DNA of 23,037 bases, taken from positions 1-23,037 of IMG/VR virus record IMGVR_UViG_3300045978_000181, one strand, 5' to 3'. The stretch comes from a virus. The stretch's first letter is position 1. Each line of letters opens with the position of its first letter. The position numbers and the translations under genes were made by a program. Below the pieces are notes generated by a model. That model searched no databases, had not been told where the DNA came from, and was given only the letters and a program-made list of their open reading frames with translations. Positions 7,782-14,006 of this stretch are shown in pieces.

Positions 7782-8212
7782 TTAGTGTCAGCCTCTTCAT
7801 CGGCCTTCTTGTAGTAGGCCAGGTCGCCCGCCACATCGACCGCTCGCTTGCGAAACTCCGGCTCATGTTCCAACGCCTCAAGTACGCCTTCTTTGGAGAA
7901 ATCCACGCGATTGCCCTGCTCATCATGGACGCCGATCCAATCCGTGATCGCGGCCTGCAACGCCTGGTTCTCCATTTTCTCCCGCAGGTCCCAGGGGATA
8001 AACTTCATGGAGCGGATGACCATTTGATACTTCTGCACTGCTTTGTCGTAGGCGTCCTTGTAGCGTTTGGATTCCGTCGAGCAGATGCGAAAGGCGGGAC
8101 CGTCCTGCGGATCTTCTAAGATGAGTTGACCGTCAAACTTCTCATCGTCCAGGCTGACCCACACGCCTTCATCTGAGTGACGAAAGCCAGTGCGGCTGAT
8201 TTTGAATTTCAT
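7694..8212 (-). CDS. Tail assembly chaperone, upstream (G-like) frame
   Basis: The 172-residue protein starts at ATG 8212 behind a strong GGGAGGGACAG site. The open frame extends to 8494, but that extension is Arg/Gly-rich shadow sequence inside the previous gene. The N-terminus is a small beta domain (GFRHSDEGVWVSLDDEKFDG), followed by an acidic helical body with KFIPWDLREKMENQALQAAI, common in tail chaperones. It lies after the tube protein and before the tape measure, the standard place for this gene. Most ribosomes would stop at TAA 7696-7694 and make the short form; a fraction would shift at AAATTTG (7781-7775) and add the T-like domain. Confidence 0.75.
   Translation of the reverse strand: MKFKISRTGFRHSDEGVWVSLDDEKFDGQLILEDPQDGPAFRICSTESKRYKDAYDKAVQKYQMVIRSMKFIPWDLREKMENQALQAAITDWIGVHDEQGNRVDFSKEGVLEALEHEPEFRKRAVDVAGDLAYYKKADEEADTKNLLNSSASSLNGAGEAQTGRQDGETSLH
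7736..7781 (-). promoter_or_regulatory. Programmed -1 ribosomal frameshift signal (slippery heptamer plus stem-loop)
   Basis: On the minus strand the upstream frame reads ..AAA AAT TTG.., so AAATTTG (7781-7775) is in the X_XXY_YYZ register needed for tandem slippage from AAT/TTG to AAA/TTT. After a 5-base spacer (7774-7770), CTCCTCCGCT (7769-7760) pairs with AGCGGGGGAG (7745-7736) in ten consecutive pairs, one a G-U wobble, across a 14-base loop. Slippery site, spacing and GC-rich stem all match the known signals of phage tail chaperone genes. Confidence 0.75.
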
Positions 8213-8229
8213 CTGTCCCTCCCGTCTGT

Positions 8230-8673
8230 TTAGGATTTCTTGCGCCGTCGTTTCTTGGCCGGTGTCTTCTCTGCTTCCTCCCCGTCCTCGTCCTCCTCCT
8301 CGTCTGCGGGTTTGGGGCCTTCGTAATGATCGAGGAAGAACCCCACCTCTTGCACCCAGCGGGAGCTTTCCCGCGCGGTATAATTGCCGGTTGGCGCGGC
8401 GGGCAGCGTCGGCAGCCCTAACTCCGAGTGCCGCTCTTGCAAGTCCTCGCACGCTGGCACCCAGTCCGCCACATTCTCTATGTAGTAGGCCCAAAACTCG
8501 GCCTCGCCATATTTCTCACTGTCGGTGAACGCGGCAATCTGTTCGGGAATCTCGCCTTCAGTTTCAGACGAAATACCGGCGTAATAGGCCCGCCCATCCT
8601 CGGCCATGATGCCGATGCTCTCGGGTTGCGGGTCCTCATCAATCGTCATTTTCACGTCGATAAAGTAACGCAT
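8230..8673 (-). CDS. Degenerate Rv2179c-like exoribonuclease-domain protein in the tail operon
   Basis: The 147-residue protein is called from ATG 8673, with AGAGG upstream, in preference to an in-frame GTG at 8688. The N-terminus (MRYFIDVKM, then SIGIMAEDGRAYYAGISSE) and the later EFWAYYIENVADWV strongly resemble the RNase-T-like 3'-exoribonucleases of the Rv2179c family, whose N-terminus is normally MRYFxDTEF with catalytic Asp6 and Glu8. Here Asp6 stays but residue 8 is Lys. The region between the two blocks is shorter than I expect for the family, and no clear final His-Asp motif is visible. The C-terminus is an acidic linker (DEEEDEDGEEAEK) ending in KKRRRKKS. Nuclease activity is unlikely; a structural or nucleic-acid-binding role is possible. 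The family match is from memory of the motif pattern. Confidence 0.5.
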   Translation of the reverse strand: MRYFIDVKMTIDEDPQPESIGIMAEDGRAYYAGISSETEGEIPEQIAAFTDSEKYGEAEFWAYYIENVADWVPACEDLQERHSELGLPTLPAAPTGNYTARESSRWVQEVGFFLDHYEGPKPADEEEDEDGEEAEKTPAKKRRRKKS

Positions 8674-8704
8674 GGTCTGCCTCTTCACTGTGAGTTATAT
8701 GCCT

Positions 8705-9907
8705 TCAGGATATCATGTCCACTTGTGCCATTATTGAGGGAGTCAAACTATAGCCGGTAAATCGTACCGCCGTGGCCGTGAGATCCTGCGCCACTGGAGT
8801 ATTTTGCCCTTGCTCCTTGGGCGTACCCGCGAGGTAGACCTTCGGAAAGCTAAAGATGACATGCTTCCCCGCCCCATCCGAGAAGGGCAGCCAGAGCGAT
8901 GTTGGCGTGCGGTTCACGACTTTGTTGACAAAGGTCAGGTCAGAAAAATAGAGATTGAGCGCCAGAGAAATGTCAAAGGTGCCATCGATCAGGCCTGCCG
9001 CTGCTGGATTGGCAATGGCCCGCAGCTCCGTCACATTGGGGTTGATGTTCAATGTCACTTGCCGTGCAAGCGTGGTAATCGCTGCCCCGCCCTCAAAGAA
9101 GGTGACGACGTTCGACGTGCAGTTCATCGTTTGCGTGGTGCCTGCGGGGGTGACTGTCTCGCCCGCAAAGGCAGAGGTGGCGCTGTTGACGTTCTTGCCT
9201 AAGAAGTTGACCGTCCCCGTCACCACGTTTCCTGCCGTGGCATCCATCGACAGTCCCGTCGGACGAAAGCCCACGCCTTGCAGATACACGTTCGTCAAGT
9301 CGGTAAAATGTTGCTCGAAGCTAAAGGCGTTTTGGTTGGCGGTTCCTGTCCTGACCATCTTGGCGGTGATGGTGATCGGTTCACCCGCCGCGTCATCGAC
9401 CAGGGTCTTGGTTGCCGGGACAATGTTCAAATCCAGCGCCGTCACATCGGCATCGGCATCGGCAATCTTCATGATCCCATTATTCGCGGTCGTGCCGGTA
9501 AAGCCACTGACTTTGACCCACATGCCGGGTTTGTAGCCTTCCGTGACAAAACTCCCGGCCGTGCGGTGGATAGTGTTTGTAGAGGCAACGGCGGAGATCG
9601 TGGTCTGCGCGATGGTGTCGGCGGAGTAGAGCGTCCCGCCAAGAATTGCCACGAAGAAATCATCGAGCGCCCCGGCTTGCAGTTCCCAGTTGTAGTCAAA
9701 CGCCGCGCTGTAGCCGGTCTCGATTTGATCGGGCACTGTGCGCGAGGCGTCGGCTTCTTGCGAGGTGACCGTCTGCGAGTTGCGTTGCAGCCCTCCGCCA
9801 CCAGGGACGCGCCGCACGGTGGTCATGATGGGCGTTGGTGGGGTAATTCCGTAGGAAATCTCCTGGCAATAACGAAGCGATACTCTACTCGAACTAGCCT
9901 GAGGCAT
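8705..9907 (-). CDS. Major tail tube protein
   Basis: The 400-residue protein has ATG 9907 with AAGGAG upstream. The N-terminus RYCQEISYGITPPTPIMTTV is the usual opening of this tail tube family ('xE.tyGttP..p'), and QIETGYSAAFDYNWELQAGALDDFF is its conserved core. Residues about 105-185 form an inserted domain (GSFVTEGYKPGMWVKVSGFT, TANNGIMKI) commonly seen in large tube proteins and probably displayed on the tail surface. Its place immediately before the tail chaperone part of the operon agrees. It polymerises into the tail tube around the tape measure. Confidence 0.85.
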   Translation of the reverse strand: MPQASSSRVSLRYCQEISYGITPPTPIMTTVRRVPGGGGLQRNSQTVTSQEADASRTVPDQIETGYSAAFDYNWELQAGALDDFFVAILGGTLYSADTIAQTTISAVASTNTIHRTAGSFVTEGYKPGMWVKVSGFTGTTANNGIMKIADADADVTALDLNIVPATKTLVDDAAGEPITITAKMVRTGTANQNAFSFEQHFTDLTNVYLQGVGFRPTGLSMDATAGNVVTGTVNFLGKNVNSATSAFAGETVTPAGTTQTMNCTSNVVTFFEGGAAITTLARQVTLNINPNVTELRAIANPAAAGLIDGTFDISLALNLYFSDLTFVNKVVNRTPTSLWLPFSDGAGKHVIFSFPKVYLAGTPKEQGQNTPVAQDLTATAVRFTGYSLTPSIMAQVDMIS

Positions 9908-9973
9908 ACAACACTCCTTGTTAGCTCAGGCCTACGTAGAGGCACCGCGTGTGGACGGTTAGGGGTTAATGTC

Positions 9974-10129
9974 TTAGACCTCGATGACTTCCTTTTTCTT
10001 CCCGAGTGGGCACGTATTGCGGGGACACAGGAATTTCCCACAAATCCGGCCCGCGCTATTAGGATGCGCCAGGACTCGTCCACAGCTCGGGCATTTTAAT
10101 ACTTCGCCAATTTTCACGAGGACCCGCAT
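9974..10129 (-). CDS. 51-residue zinc-ribbon protein
   Basis: A small open frame runs from ATG 10129, with AGGGG seven bases upstream, to TAA 9974. It encodes CPSCG (C13, C16), then C30, C35 and C40 in ICGKFLCPRNTCPLGKKK, ending with a basic and then acidic tail. The paired cysteines suggest a single zinc-binding knuckle or ribbon. It lies 66 bases upstream of the tube gene in the same direction and starts opposite to the zinc-finger endonuclease gene. Function is unknown. The clean start, ribosome site and cysteine spacing support a real gene. Confidence 0.6.
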   Translation of the reverse strand: MRVLVKIGEVLKCPSCGRVLAHPNSAGRICGKFLCPRNTCPLGKKKEVIEV

Positions 10130-10132
10130 TAT

Positions 10133-10161
10133 TTGCCCCTGCCTACACTTTCTGTTATAAT
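10133..10161 (+). promoter_or_regulatory. Extended -10 promoter for the plus-strand HNH endonuclease
   Basis: TGTTATAAT (10153-10161) gives an extended -10 with a perfect TATAAT at 10156-10161. TTGCCC (10133-10138), 17 bases upstream, is a partial -35. Predicted transcription from about 10168 leaves a leader of about 95 bases before the GTG at 10264. The site lies in the divergent gap between the zinc-ribbon gene and the endonuclease gene. Confidence 0.6.
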
Positions 10162-10263
10162 TGTACTCGCGGCTAGGAACGGATTAGCTACCCGAACCGA
10201 AACCTCTGTTTCCTCACAGAGTTGCCGTGCAATCCAAAGAGAGGACACTAGAGGAGGTGACTT

Positions 10264-11244
10264 GTGCCAGCTTTTATTGATCTTTCTAGACAAACCTTTG
10301 GACGGTTGACTGCGCATATGTACGTCGGTAAACGTCAGTGGCAATGTCACTGCGAGTGCGGAAATACGCTGATTGTCCGGGCTGACCACTTGAAAGACGG
10401 CGCAACTTTGTCTTGCGGATGTCTTCGTACCGCAGAAGACTTGACCGGGCGTAGATTTGGTGCCTGGTTGGTGATCTCGCGAGAAACAAATAATTTGTTT
10501 GGAACTCCGATGTATCAATGCCGTTGCGATTGCGGATCCCTGAAGATCCATCAAACCAGCAACTTGCTTTCTGGTTCTACGAAATCGTGTGGCTGTCTTT
10601 CTTACGGGACCGATTATGTTGGTCAACACTACGGACGATTGACCGTTTTGATGAAACTCAAAACTTCCCACGGGCAACCAGTAATCCTTGTCTGTTCGTG
10701 TACTTGTGGGAATCACACCCGCGTACTTGCGACCAACGTTGTAAACGGACGAACACAATCTTGCGGTTGCTTGAACAAGGAGAAGGCGCGCGGTCAACGT
10801 TTTACTCAAACACATGGCTTGTCCCGTAGCCGCGTCTACAGCATTTGGGCAGGTATGCGACAACGGTGCTATAATCCCAATGCTAGTAACTACAGCTTGT
10901 ACGGCGGCAGCGGAGTGATCGTTTGTCGGGCGTGGAAATCTTCGTTCGAGAGGTTCTACAAAGACGTAGGCGATCCGCCCAGTCCGAAACATTCCCTGGA
11001 TCGTTTTCCAGACCCCACAGGGCCATATGCTCCGCACAATGTTCGATGGGCTACAGCCAAACAACAAGCGAATAATCGGCGTATTACCCAATATCTCACA
11101 TTTGCTAATCAAAGATTGACTATTCCAGAATGGGCAGATTTGACGCAGATACCCGTTCAGCGTCTTCGTAGCCGCTTGTCGTATGGCTGGCCTATCGAAC
11201 GTGCCTTGACGGAACCTGTAAAACATAAGAACCCGACTATTTAA
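10264..11244 (+). CDS. Zinc-finger HNH-type endonuclease (free-standing, probable homing endonuclease)
   Basis: The 326-residue protein starts at GTG 10264 behind a near-perfect AGGAGGTGA. Three repeats carry CxCxCG...SCGC zinc-binding modules (C28/C30/C32-C51/C53, C86/C88/C90-C109/C111, C144/C146/C148-C167/C169), each introduced by a 'G(R/A)..V' strand. A His-Me-finger-like domain follows: YGGSGVIVCRAWKSSFERFY, HSLDRFPDPTGPY, HNVRWATAKQQANNRR. The C-terminus (LTIPEWADLTQIPVQRLRSR) is the helix-turn-helix tail that usually accompanies this nuclease type. It is transcribed against the virion operon between tail terminator and zinc-ribbon genes and overlaps the terminator gene tail-to-tail by eight bases. 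The Asp replacing the common DRIDNDG spacing (DRFPDPTG) is a small deviation; the core residues look intact. Confidence 0.8.
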   Translation: MPAFIDLSRQTFGRLTAHMYVGKRQWQCHCECGNTLIVRADHLKDGATLSCGCLRTAEDLTGRRFGAWLVISRETNNLFGTPMYQCRCDCGSLKIHQTSNLLSGSTKSCGCLSYGTDYVGQHYGRLTVLMKLKTSHGQPVILVCSCTCGNHTRVLATNVVNGRTQSCGCLNKEKARGQRFTQTHGLSRSRVYSIWAGMRQRCYNPNASNYSLYGGSGVIVCRAWKSSFERFYKDVGDPPSPKHSLDRFPDPTGPYAPHNVRWATAKQQANNRRITQYLTFANQRLTIPEWADLTQIPVQRLRSRLSYGWPIERALTEPVKHKNPTI

Positions 11245-11644
11245 ATTCATCCCTGTAAAAAGGAATTGTTACGTTTTTTTGTCTCCAACCCTGTATAACC
11301 TGCTCAGGAGAGAGACTGGGTTGTTCAAAAGAAATGGTCTCGGTTCCTGAAAGAACATCTTGACTATTGGCATTGATGAATCGCGCCTCAATCTGATCTG
11401 CGAGTTGCGCAATGGTCGTCTGACCATTGTTTTCTTTATCGAACACTTGCACCGAGACCACGCCAACATGCCTTCGTTGCGCTGGCATCCCGATGGTCAA
11501 CTCTTGCCCTTCGCCGTTCAGCACATGCACGGCAATGTATGCTGATGCTGGCTCGCTGAAGGGCGTGCCTGGCCAGCGGATTCTTGTGGCCGTCCAGCCG
11601 TCAAACTTGGCGCGAATCGCCGTCTGTTCATTTTCCCAGCCCAT
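11237..11644 (-). CDS. Tail terminator-like protein (DUF4128-type)
   Basis: The 135-residue protein starts at ATG 11644, one base past the preceding TGA, with GAGGG upstream. The N-terminus (MGWENEQTAIRAKF, then TRIRWPGTPFSEP) followed by a beta-rich core (VVSVQVFDKENNGQTTIAQL, LADQIEARF) fits the small tail terminator proteins that cap the tube and dock it to the head. It lies between the HK97-gp10-like gene and the tube gene, as expected. The endonuclease gene now separates it from the tube genes and overlaps its last eight bases. Confidence 0.75.
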   Translation of the reverse strand: MGWENEQTAIRAKFDGWTATRIRWPGTPFSEPASAYIAVHVLNGEGQELTIGMPAQRRHVGVVSVQVFDKENNGQTTIAQLADQIEARFINANSQDVLSGTETISFEQPSLSPEQVIQGWRQKNVTIPFYRDEFK

Positions 11645-11645
11645 C

Positions 11646-12095
11646 TCATTCCCTCAGATTCGCTTCGGCTATCGCTTCGAGCTGGGCATCGATCTCGGCT
11701 GCGACTTCTGCGATGGTTAGTTCGACAAATTGAGCCGGAGCCTGCTTAGATGACCCCATGTTCAATCGCTCTATGTACGGGAGCAAGTTACTGATCCAAA
11801 TCTCCCTAAATGGATTCTCCTCCGTCACTTGCTCCAAATTGCGTTGCTCCATGCGGGCAAGTGCTGCCCCACCCTCTGCGCCAAATTGGCCTTCTGGTAA
11901 CTCATACGTGCCCGGCGTGTCCACACTAATTCCCCAACTACCACGTGCGCGACCAGTATCGACAGGCGTTTTCTCGATGAGGCCATTGTGAACCTTGAGC
12001 GTCGTTAATCGCGCTCCTTGCTGCACGGTGATATTGAGCGCCCGACTCAACTCCTTCAGGTCTGCGGTGAATTCGAGGACCGTCCCTTCCGCCAT
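11646..12095 (-). CDS. HK97 gp10-like neck / tail completion protein
   Basis: The 149-residue protein begins at ATG 12095, which shares its first base with the preceding stop (TAATG), behind AGGAG. Residues about 40-55 read KTPVDTGRARGSWGIS, the signature of the HK97 gp10-like family, which forms part of the connector between head and tail. A helical C-terminus with several acidic residues follows. Gene order (adaptor, stopper, this gene, terminator) matches the usual connector module. Confidence 0.85.
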   Translation of the reverse strand: MAEGTVLEFTADLKELSRALNITVQQGARLTTLKVHNGLIEKTPVDTGRARGSWGISVDTPGTYELPEGQFGAEGGAALARMEQRNLEQVTEENPFREIWISNLLPYIERLNMGSSKQAPAQFVELTIAEVAAEIDAQLEAIAEANLRE

Positions 12096-12457
12096 TACGG
12101 TCTCCTCACTTGCAGTGAATAGGTCGCCGTCGCGGGGTCCGTACTCACTCGCTTAATCGTCCATAGATCGTTATTGCCGAAATCGAGCAGGTCATCCTCA
12201 ATGGGCACGAGGCCATTGAGGTCTAGCATCGGGACAAGATAGAGCCGATCCTGCGCCAGCACGTTCACGTTATCAATCTTCTCGTGGCTGTAGGTCTCAC
12301 GTAGTGCGCGAAACGAGACTGCCGCCGCATAGCCCCCGGTCCCCTGGCCCTGGGCATCGTAGGCGAGTTTACAGAGTGTGCAGGCTTCAGGAATGGTACC
12401 CGCAATGCGAAAGGCCGTGATCGCGCCGCGTTGAAAGATGCCAGGATTCAAAGCCAC
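12095..12457 (-). CDS. Probable head-tail stopper / head closure protein
   Basis: I called GTG 12457 (120 residues), because AAGGAGG lies seven bases before it. A longer form from ATG 12490 would overlap the previous gene and has no ribosome site. The protein is mostly beta strands and ends in LDFGNNDLWTIKRVSTDPAT plus a short strand, resembling the small barrel of head closure proteins where a bound edge strand follows 'W.I..v..DP'. Position between adaptor and gp10-like genes supports this. The family is inferred from context more than from a diagnostic motif. Confidence 0.6.
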   Translation of the reverse strand: MALNPGIFQRGAITAFRIAGTIPEACTLCKLAYDAQGQGTGGYAAAVSFRALRETYSHEKIDNVNVLAQDRLYLVPMLDLNGLVPIEDDLLDFGNNDLWTIKRVSTDPATATYSLQVRRP

Positions 12458-12483
12458 TGTGTACCCTCCTTCGGGGTATAGTG

Positions 12484-12867
12484 TCACCATGCATTATAGG
12501 ACACGCGCACCGTGGCCGGGCCACTCAACAGAATCGCGCAGAGCTGCCCGCGCCAGTGTTCTTCGGCTACGGGATAAATGTAGGTCTCGCCGGGATACGC
12601 GCAGTAGCCCGCTGCATCAGGATTGGTGAGGCCAGTGGCGCAACTTGCCGTGCGGTCCACATAATTGAAACAGACCGGCACCGCGGCATTGGCCTGCGTC
12701 CGTACCCGGATGGCGGTCCGAATCGCATCGGGGCCGACCCGCACCCCTGCGGACGTTGAGGTGACATCAACAAATCCGCCTGTGGCCCCGCTATCCACGT
12801 CCACTACGTCACCAGCAGCGACCAGCGGCAAGAACAATAAGAGAGCAAACAATGCAATAGTTTTCAC
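12484..12867 (-). CDS. Exported protein with N-terminal signal peptide, inside the connector module
   Basis: With GTG 12867 (AAGG six bases upstream) the 127-residue protein starts KTIALFALLLFLPLVAAG, a clear signal peptide: short basic start, long hydrophobic core, and a small-residue AAG cut site near residue 20. A longer form from ATG 12888 overlaps the previous stop (ATGA) and adds TTRRVHV, which gives a weak twin-arginine look but lacks the usual Phe. The mature part is beta-rich with four cysteines (VCFNY, CATG, YCAYP, LCAIL) that could form disulfides in an oxidising compartment. A capsid connector gene would not need export, so this may be a passenger gene acting on the host envelope, for example in superinfection exclusion. 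No family recognised. Confidence 0.65.
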   Translation of the reverse strand: MKTIALFALLLFLPLVAAGDVVDVDSGATGGFVDVTSTSAGVRVGPDAIRTAIRVRTQANAAVPVCFNYVDRTASCATGLTNPDAAGYCAYPGETYIYPVAEEHWRGQLCAILLSGPATVRVSYNAW

Positions 12868-12884
12868 GTGTACCCTTCTTGTGG

Positions 12885-13409
12885 TCATGCGCGCATCAGT
12901 TTCATCATGCCCATGCCGCCACTACTGACACTGGAGCTAATCGAGCCATAGGGTTCAACCATCGTCAGAACACTATTCGGTAACACCTGTTGGGTACTGT
13001 TCTCGTCTTTCGTGAGCGACAACGAACCGACGGTAATTTGTTTGTATTCCAACATGTCGGGATCTGCGGTCCGATCTTCCACTGCTAACTGCCGCGCCAA
13101 CTCTGCGGTCGCGTTCTTGAGCCACACCGGAATAATCGTCGGGTCGATATAATAGGGCGGATCGATTTCCGGCACGCCCGTGCGCGGCCAGCGGAGCGCT
13201 TGCTCCCGTGTGGTCTTGGTCCCAAGCCATGCGACTTCTTCATCCAGCACCCGCGTCGCGTGGACCAGCGCCACATCTTTCTGCTCGTCCGGCAGATTGT
13301 TCCACGTCTCGGGCCAGAGATGCGCGGCGTGATACGCATCTCCCTCTGCACGAGTGGCGTAGGAATTGCTCGTCGCTCCGCCCGGTGTAGCATCGAGTAC
13401 AACAGCCAT
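12885..13409 (-). CDS. Head-tail adaptor (gp6 / DnaT-like connector) protein
   Basis: The 174-residue protein has ATG 13409, with no strong ribosome site. The N-terminus NSYATRAEGDAYHAAHLW and the following helices (VALVHATRVLDEEVAWLGTK, ALRWPRTGV) match the DnaT-like and gp6-like adaptor family: alpha-helical proteins that sit under the portal and open the neck. Typical phrases are ATR.LDe...w.G and ALqWPRtgv. The C-terminal tail (SSVSSGGMGMMKLMRA) is Met/Gly/Ser-rich. Order after the coat genes is normal. Confidence 0.8.
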   Translation of the reverse strand: MAVVLDATPGGATSNSYATRAEGDAYHAAHLWPETWNNLPDEQKDVALVHATRVLDEEVAWLGTKTTREQALRWPRTGVPEIDPPYYIDPTIIPVWLKNATAELARQLAVEDRTADPDMLEYKQITVGSLSLTKDENSTQQVLPNSVLTMVEPYGSISSSVSSGGMGMMKLMRA

Positions 13410-13422
13410 ACATCACATTATG

Positions 13423-13719
13423 TTAGCGACCGTAACAGATCCACTGGACATTTTTACTGAACGTGGTCGCCGCAATCGGCGTGGTGTCGCTCGCGCTCGT
13501 CGCTTTCCAGGTCTTGATCGTAATCTTGCCCGGATTGGCGATTTGATCGGGAATATCCACCGTGACGTTCGAGACCGCAAGAATCGGGTCACTTTGCAGT
13601 GTGGCGGTGGCATACGTCACTTCGCGCAGTCCCGTGGTGACCGAATCACTCGCTGCCACGGTCGTATGCCGCCCGCTGGCCATCGCGCCAATATCACTGG
13701 TTTTGAGTACAAAGCTCAT
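13423..13719 (-). CDS. Small capsid-associated protein of unknown function, 98 aa
   Basis: ATG 13719 has a strong AAGGAG site. The protein is beta-rich with strings of Thr, Val and Ala (TGLREVTYATATLQSDPILA) and ends VQWICYGR. It lies between the coat gene and the adaptor gene, where decoration or head-stabilising proteins are often found. I see no signal peptide or TM segment and no family-specific motif, so a decoration role is a guess from position and composition. Confidence 0.65.
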   Translation of the reverse strand: MSFVLKTSDIGAMASGRHTTVAASDSVTTGLREVTYATATLQSDPILAVSNVTVDIPDQIANPGKITIKTWKATSASDTTPIAATTFSKNVQWICYGR

Positions 13720-13735
13720 GATTTGCTCTCCTTAG

Positions 13736-13752
13736 GCCCCTCCGTCGGGGGC
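13736..13752 (-). other. GC-rich stem-loop between two capsid-region genes
   Basis: GCCCC and GGGGC (five GC-rich pairs) enclose a 7-base loop just upstream of the Shine-Dalgarno site of the 98-residue gene. No run of T follows, so it is not a normal terminator. It may influence translation or mRNA decay. Confidence 0.35.
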
Positions 13753-13755
13753 TCG

Positions 13756-13995
13756 CTATTTCTTCGCGGGCGCCGCTGCCGGTTCTTTCTCGCCAGGACT
13801 CTTGTCAGGAGCCGCCGCACTCGACGGTGCCTTCGGTGGCGCTGCAGCTTCTTGTGGCCTCCCTTGGGCCATGGGCTTGTCCTTGTCTTCCCACAAGGTA
13901 TGTTCCTCGGGGTTGTAATCCGCCTGATTGAGAATCAGTTTCTCGTCTGGATTATCCGGGTTGACAATTTCTACTGTTGGTACTGCTTCGGACAT
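13756..13995 (-). CDS. Small protein following the coat gene, 79 aa
   Basis: I chose ATG 13995 (behind GAGGAG), giving 79 residues starting SEAVPTVEIVNPDNPDEKL, over an upstream start in the coat coding region. Residues 8-35 contain a short domain (VEIVNPDNPDEKLILNQADY, NPEEH) that recurs in small phage proteins near coat genes. The second half is a Pro/Ala/Lys-rich disordered tail ending in APAKK. Function is not known to me. Confidence 0.65.
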   Translation of the reverse strand: MSEAVPTVEIVNPDNPDEKLILNQADYNPEEHTLWEDKDKPMAQGRPQEAAAPPKAPSSAAAPDKSPGEKEPAAAPAKK

Positions 13996-14006
13996 TGTTA
14001 TTCTCC

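Noticed and set aside
8213-8494. An N-terminal extension of the tail chaperone frame to 8494
   Set aside because: The extension is Arg/Gly-rich and overlaps the preceding gene; a strong ribosome site sits before the ATG at 8212.
9278-10099. A 273-codon plus-strand open frame across the tube gene and the zinc-ribbon gene
   Set aside because: It is antisense to two well-supported genes, is rich in Gly/Arg/Asp in a low-complexity way, and has no ribosome site or domain pattern.
10129-11250. A 373-codon open frame on the minus strand opposite the HNH endonuclease gene
   Set aside because: The plus-strand product has clear zinc modules, nuclease residues, promoter and ribosome site. The antisense translation has no recognisable motif and matches the usual mirror of cysteine-rich coding sequence.
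12868-12888. Twin-arginine export motif at the start of the exported protein
   Set aside because: TRRVHVK has the arginine pair but His in place of the usual Phe position, and the better ribosome site points to a start after the arginines.
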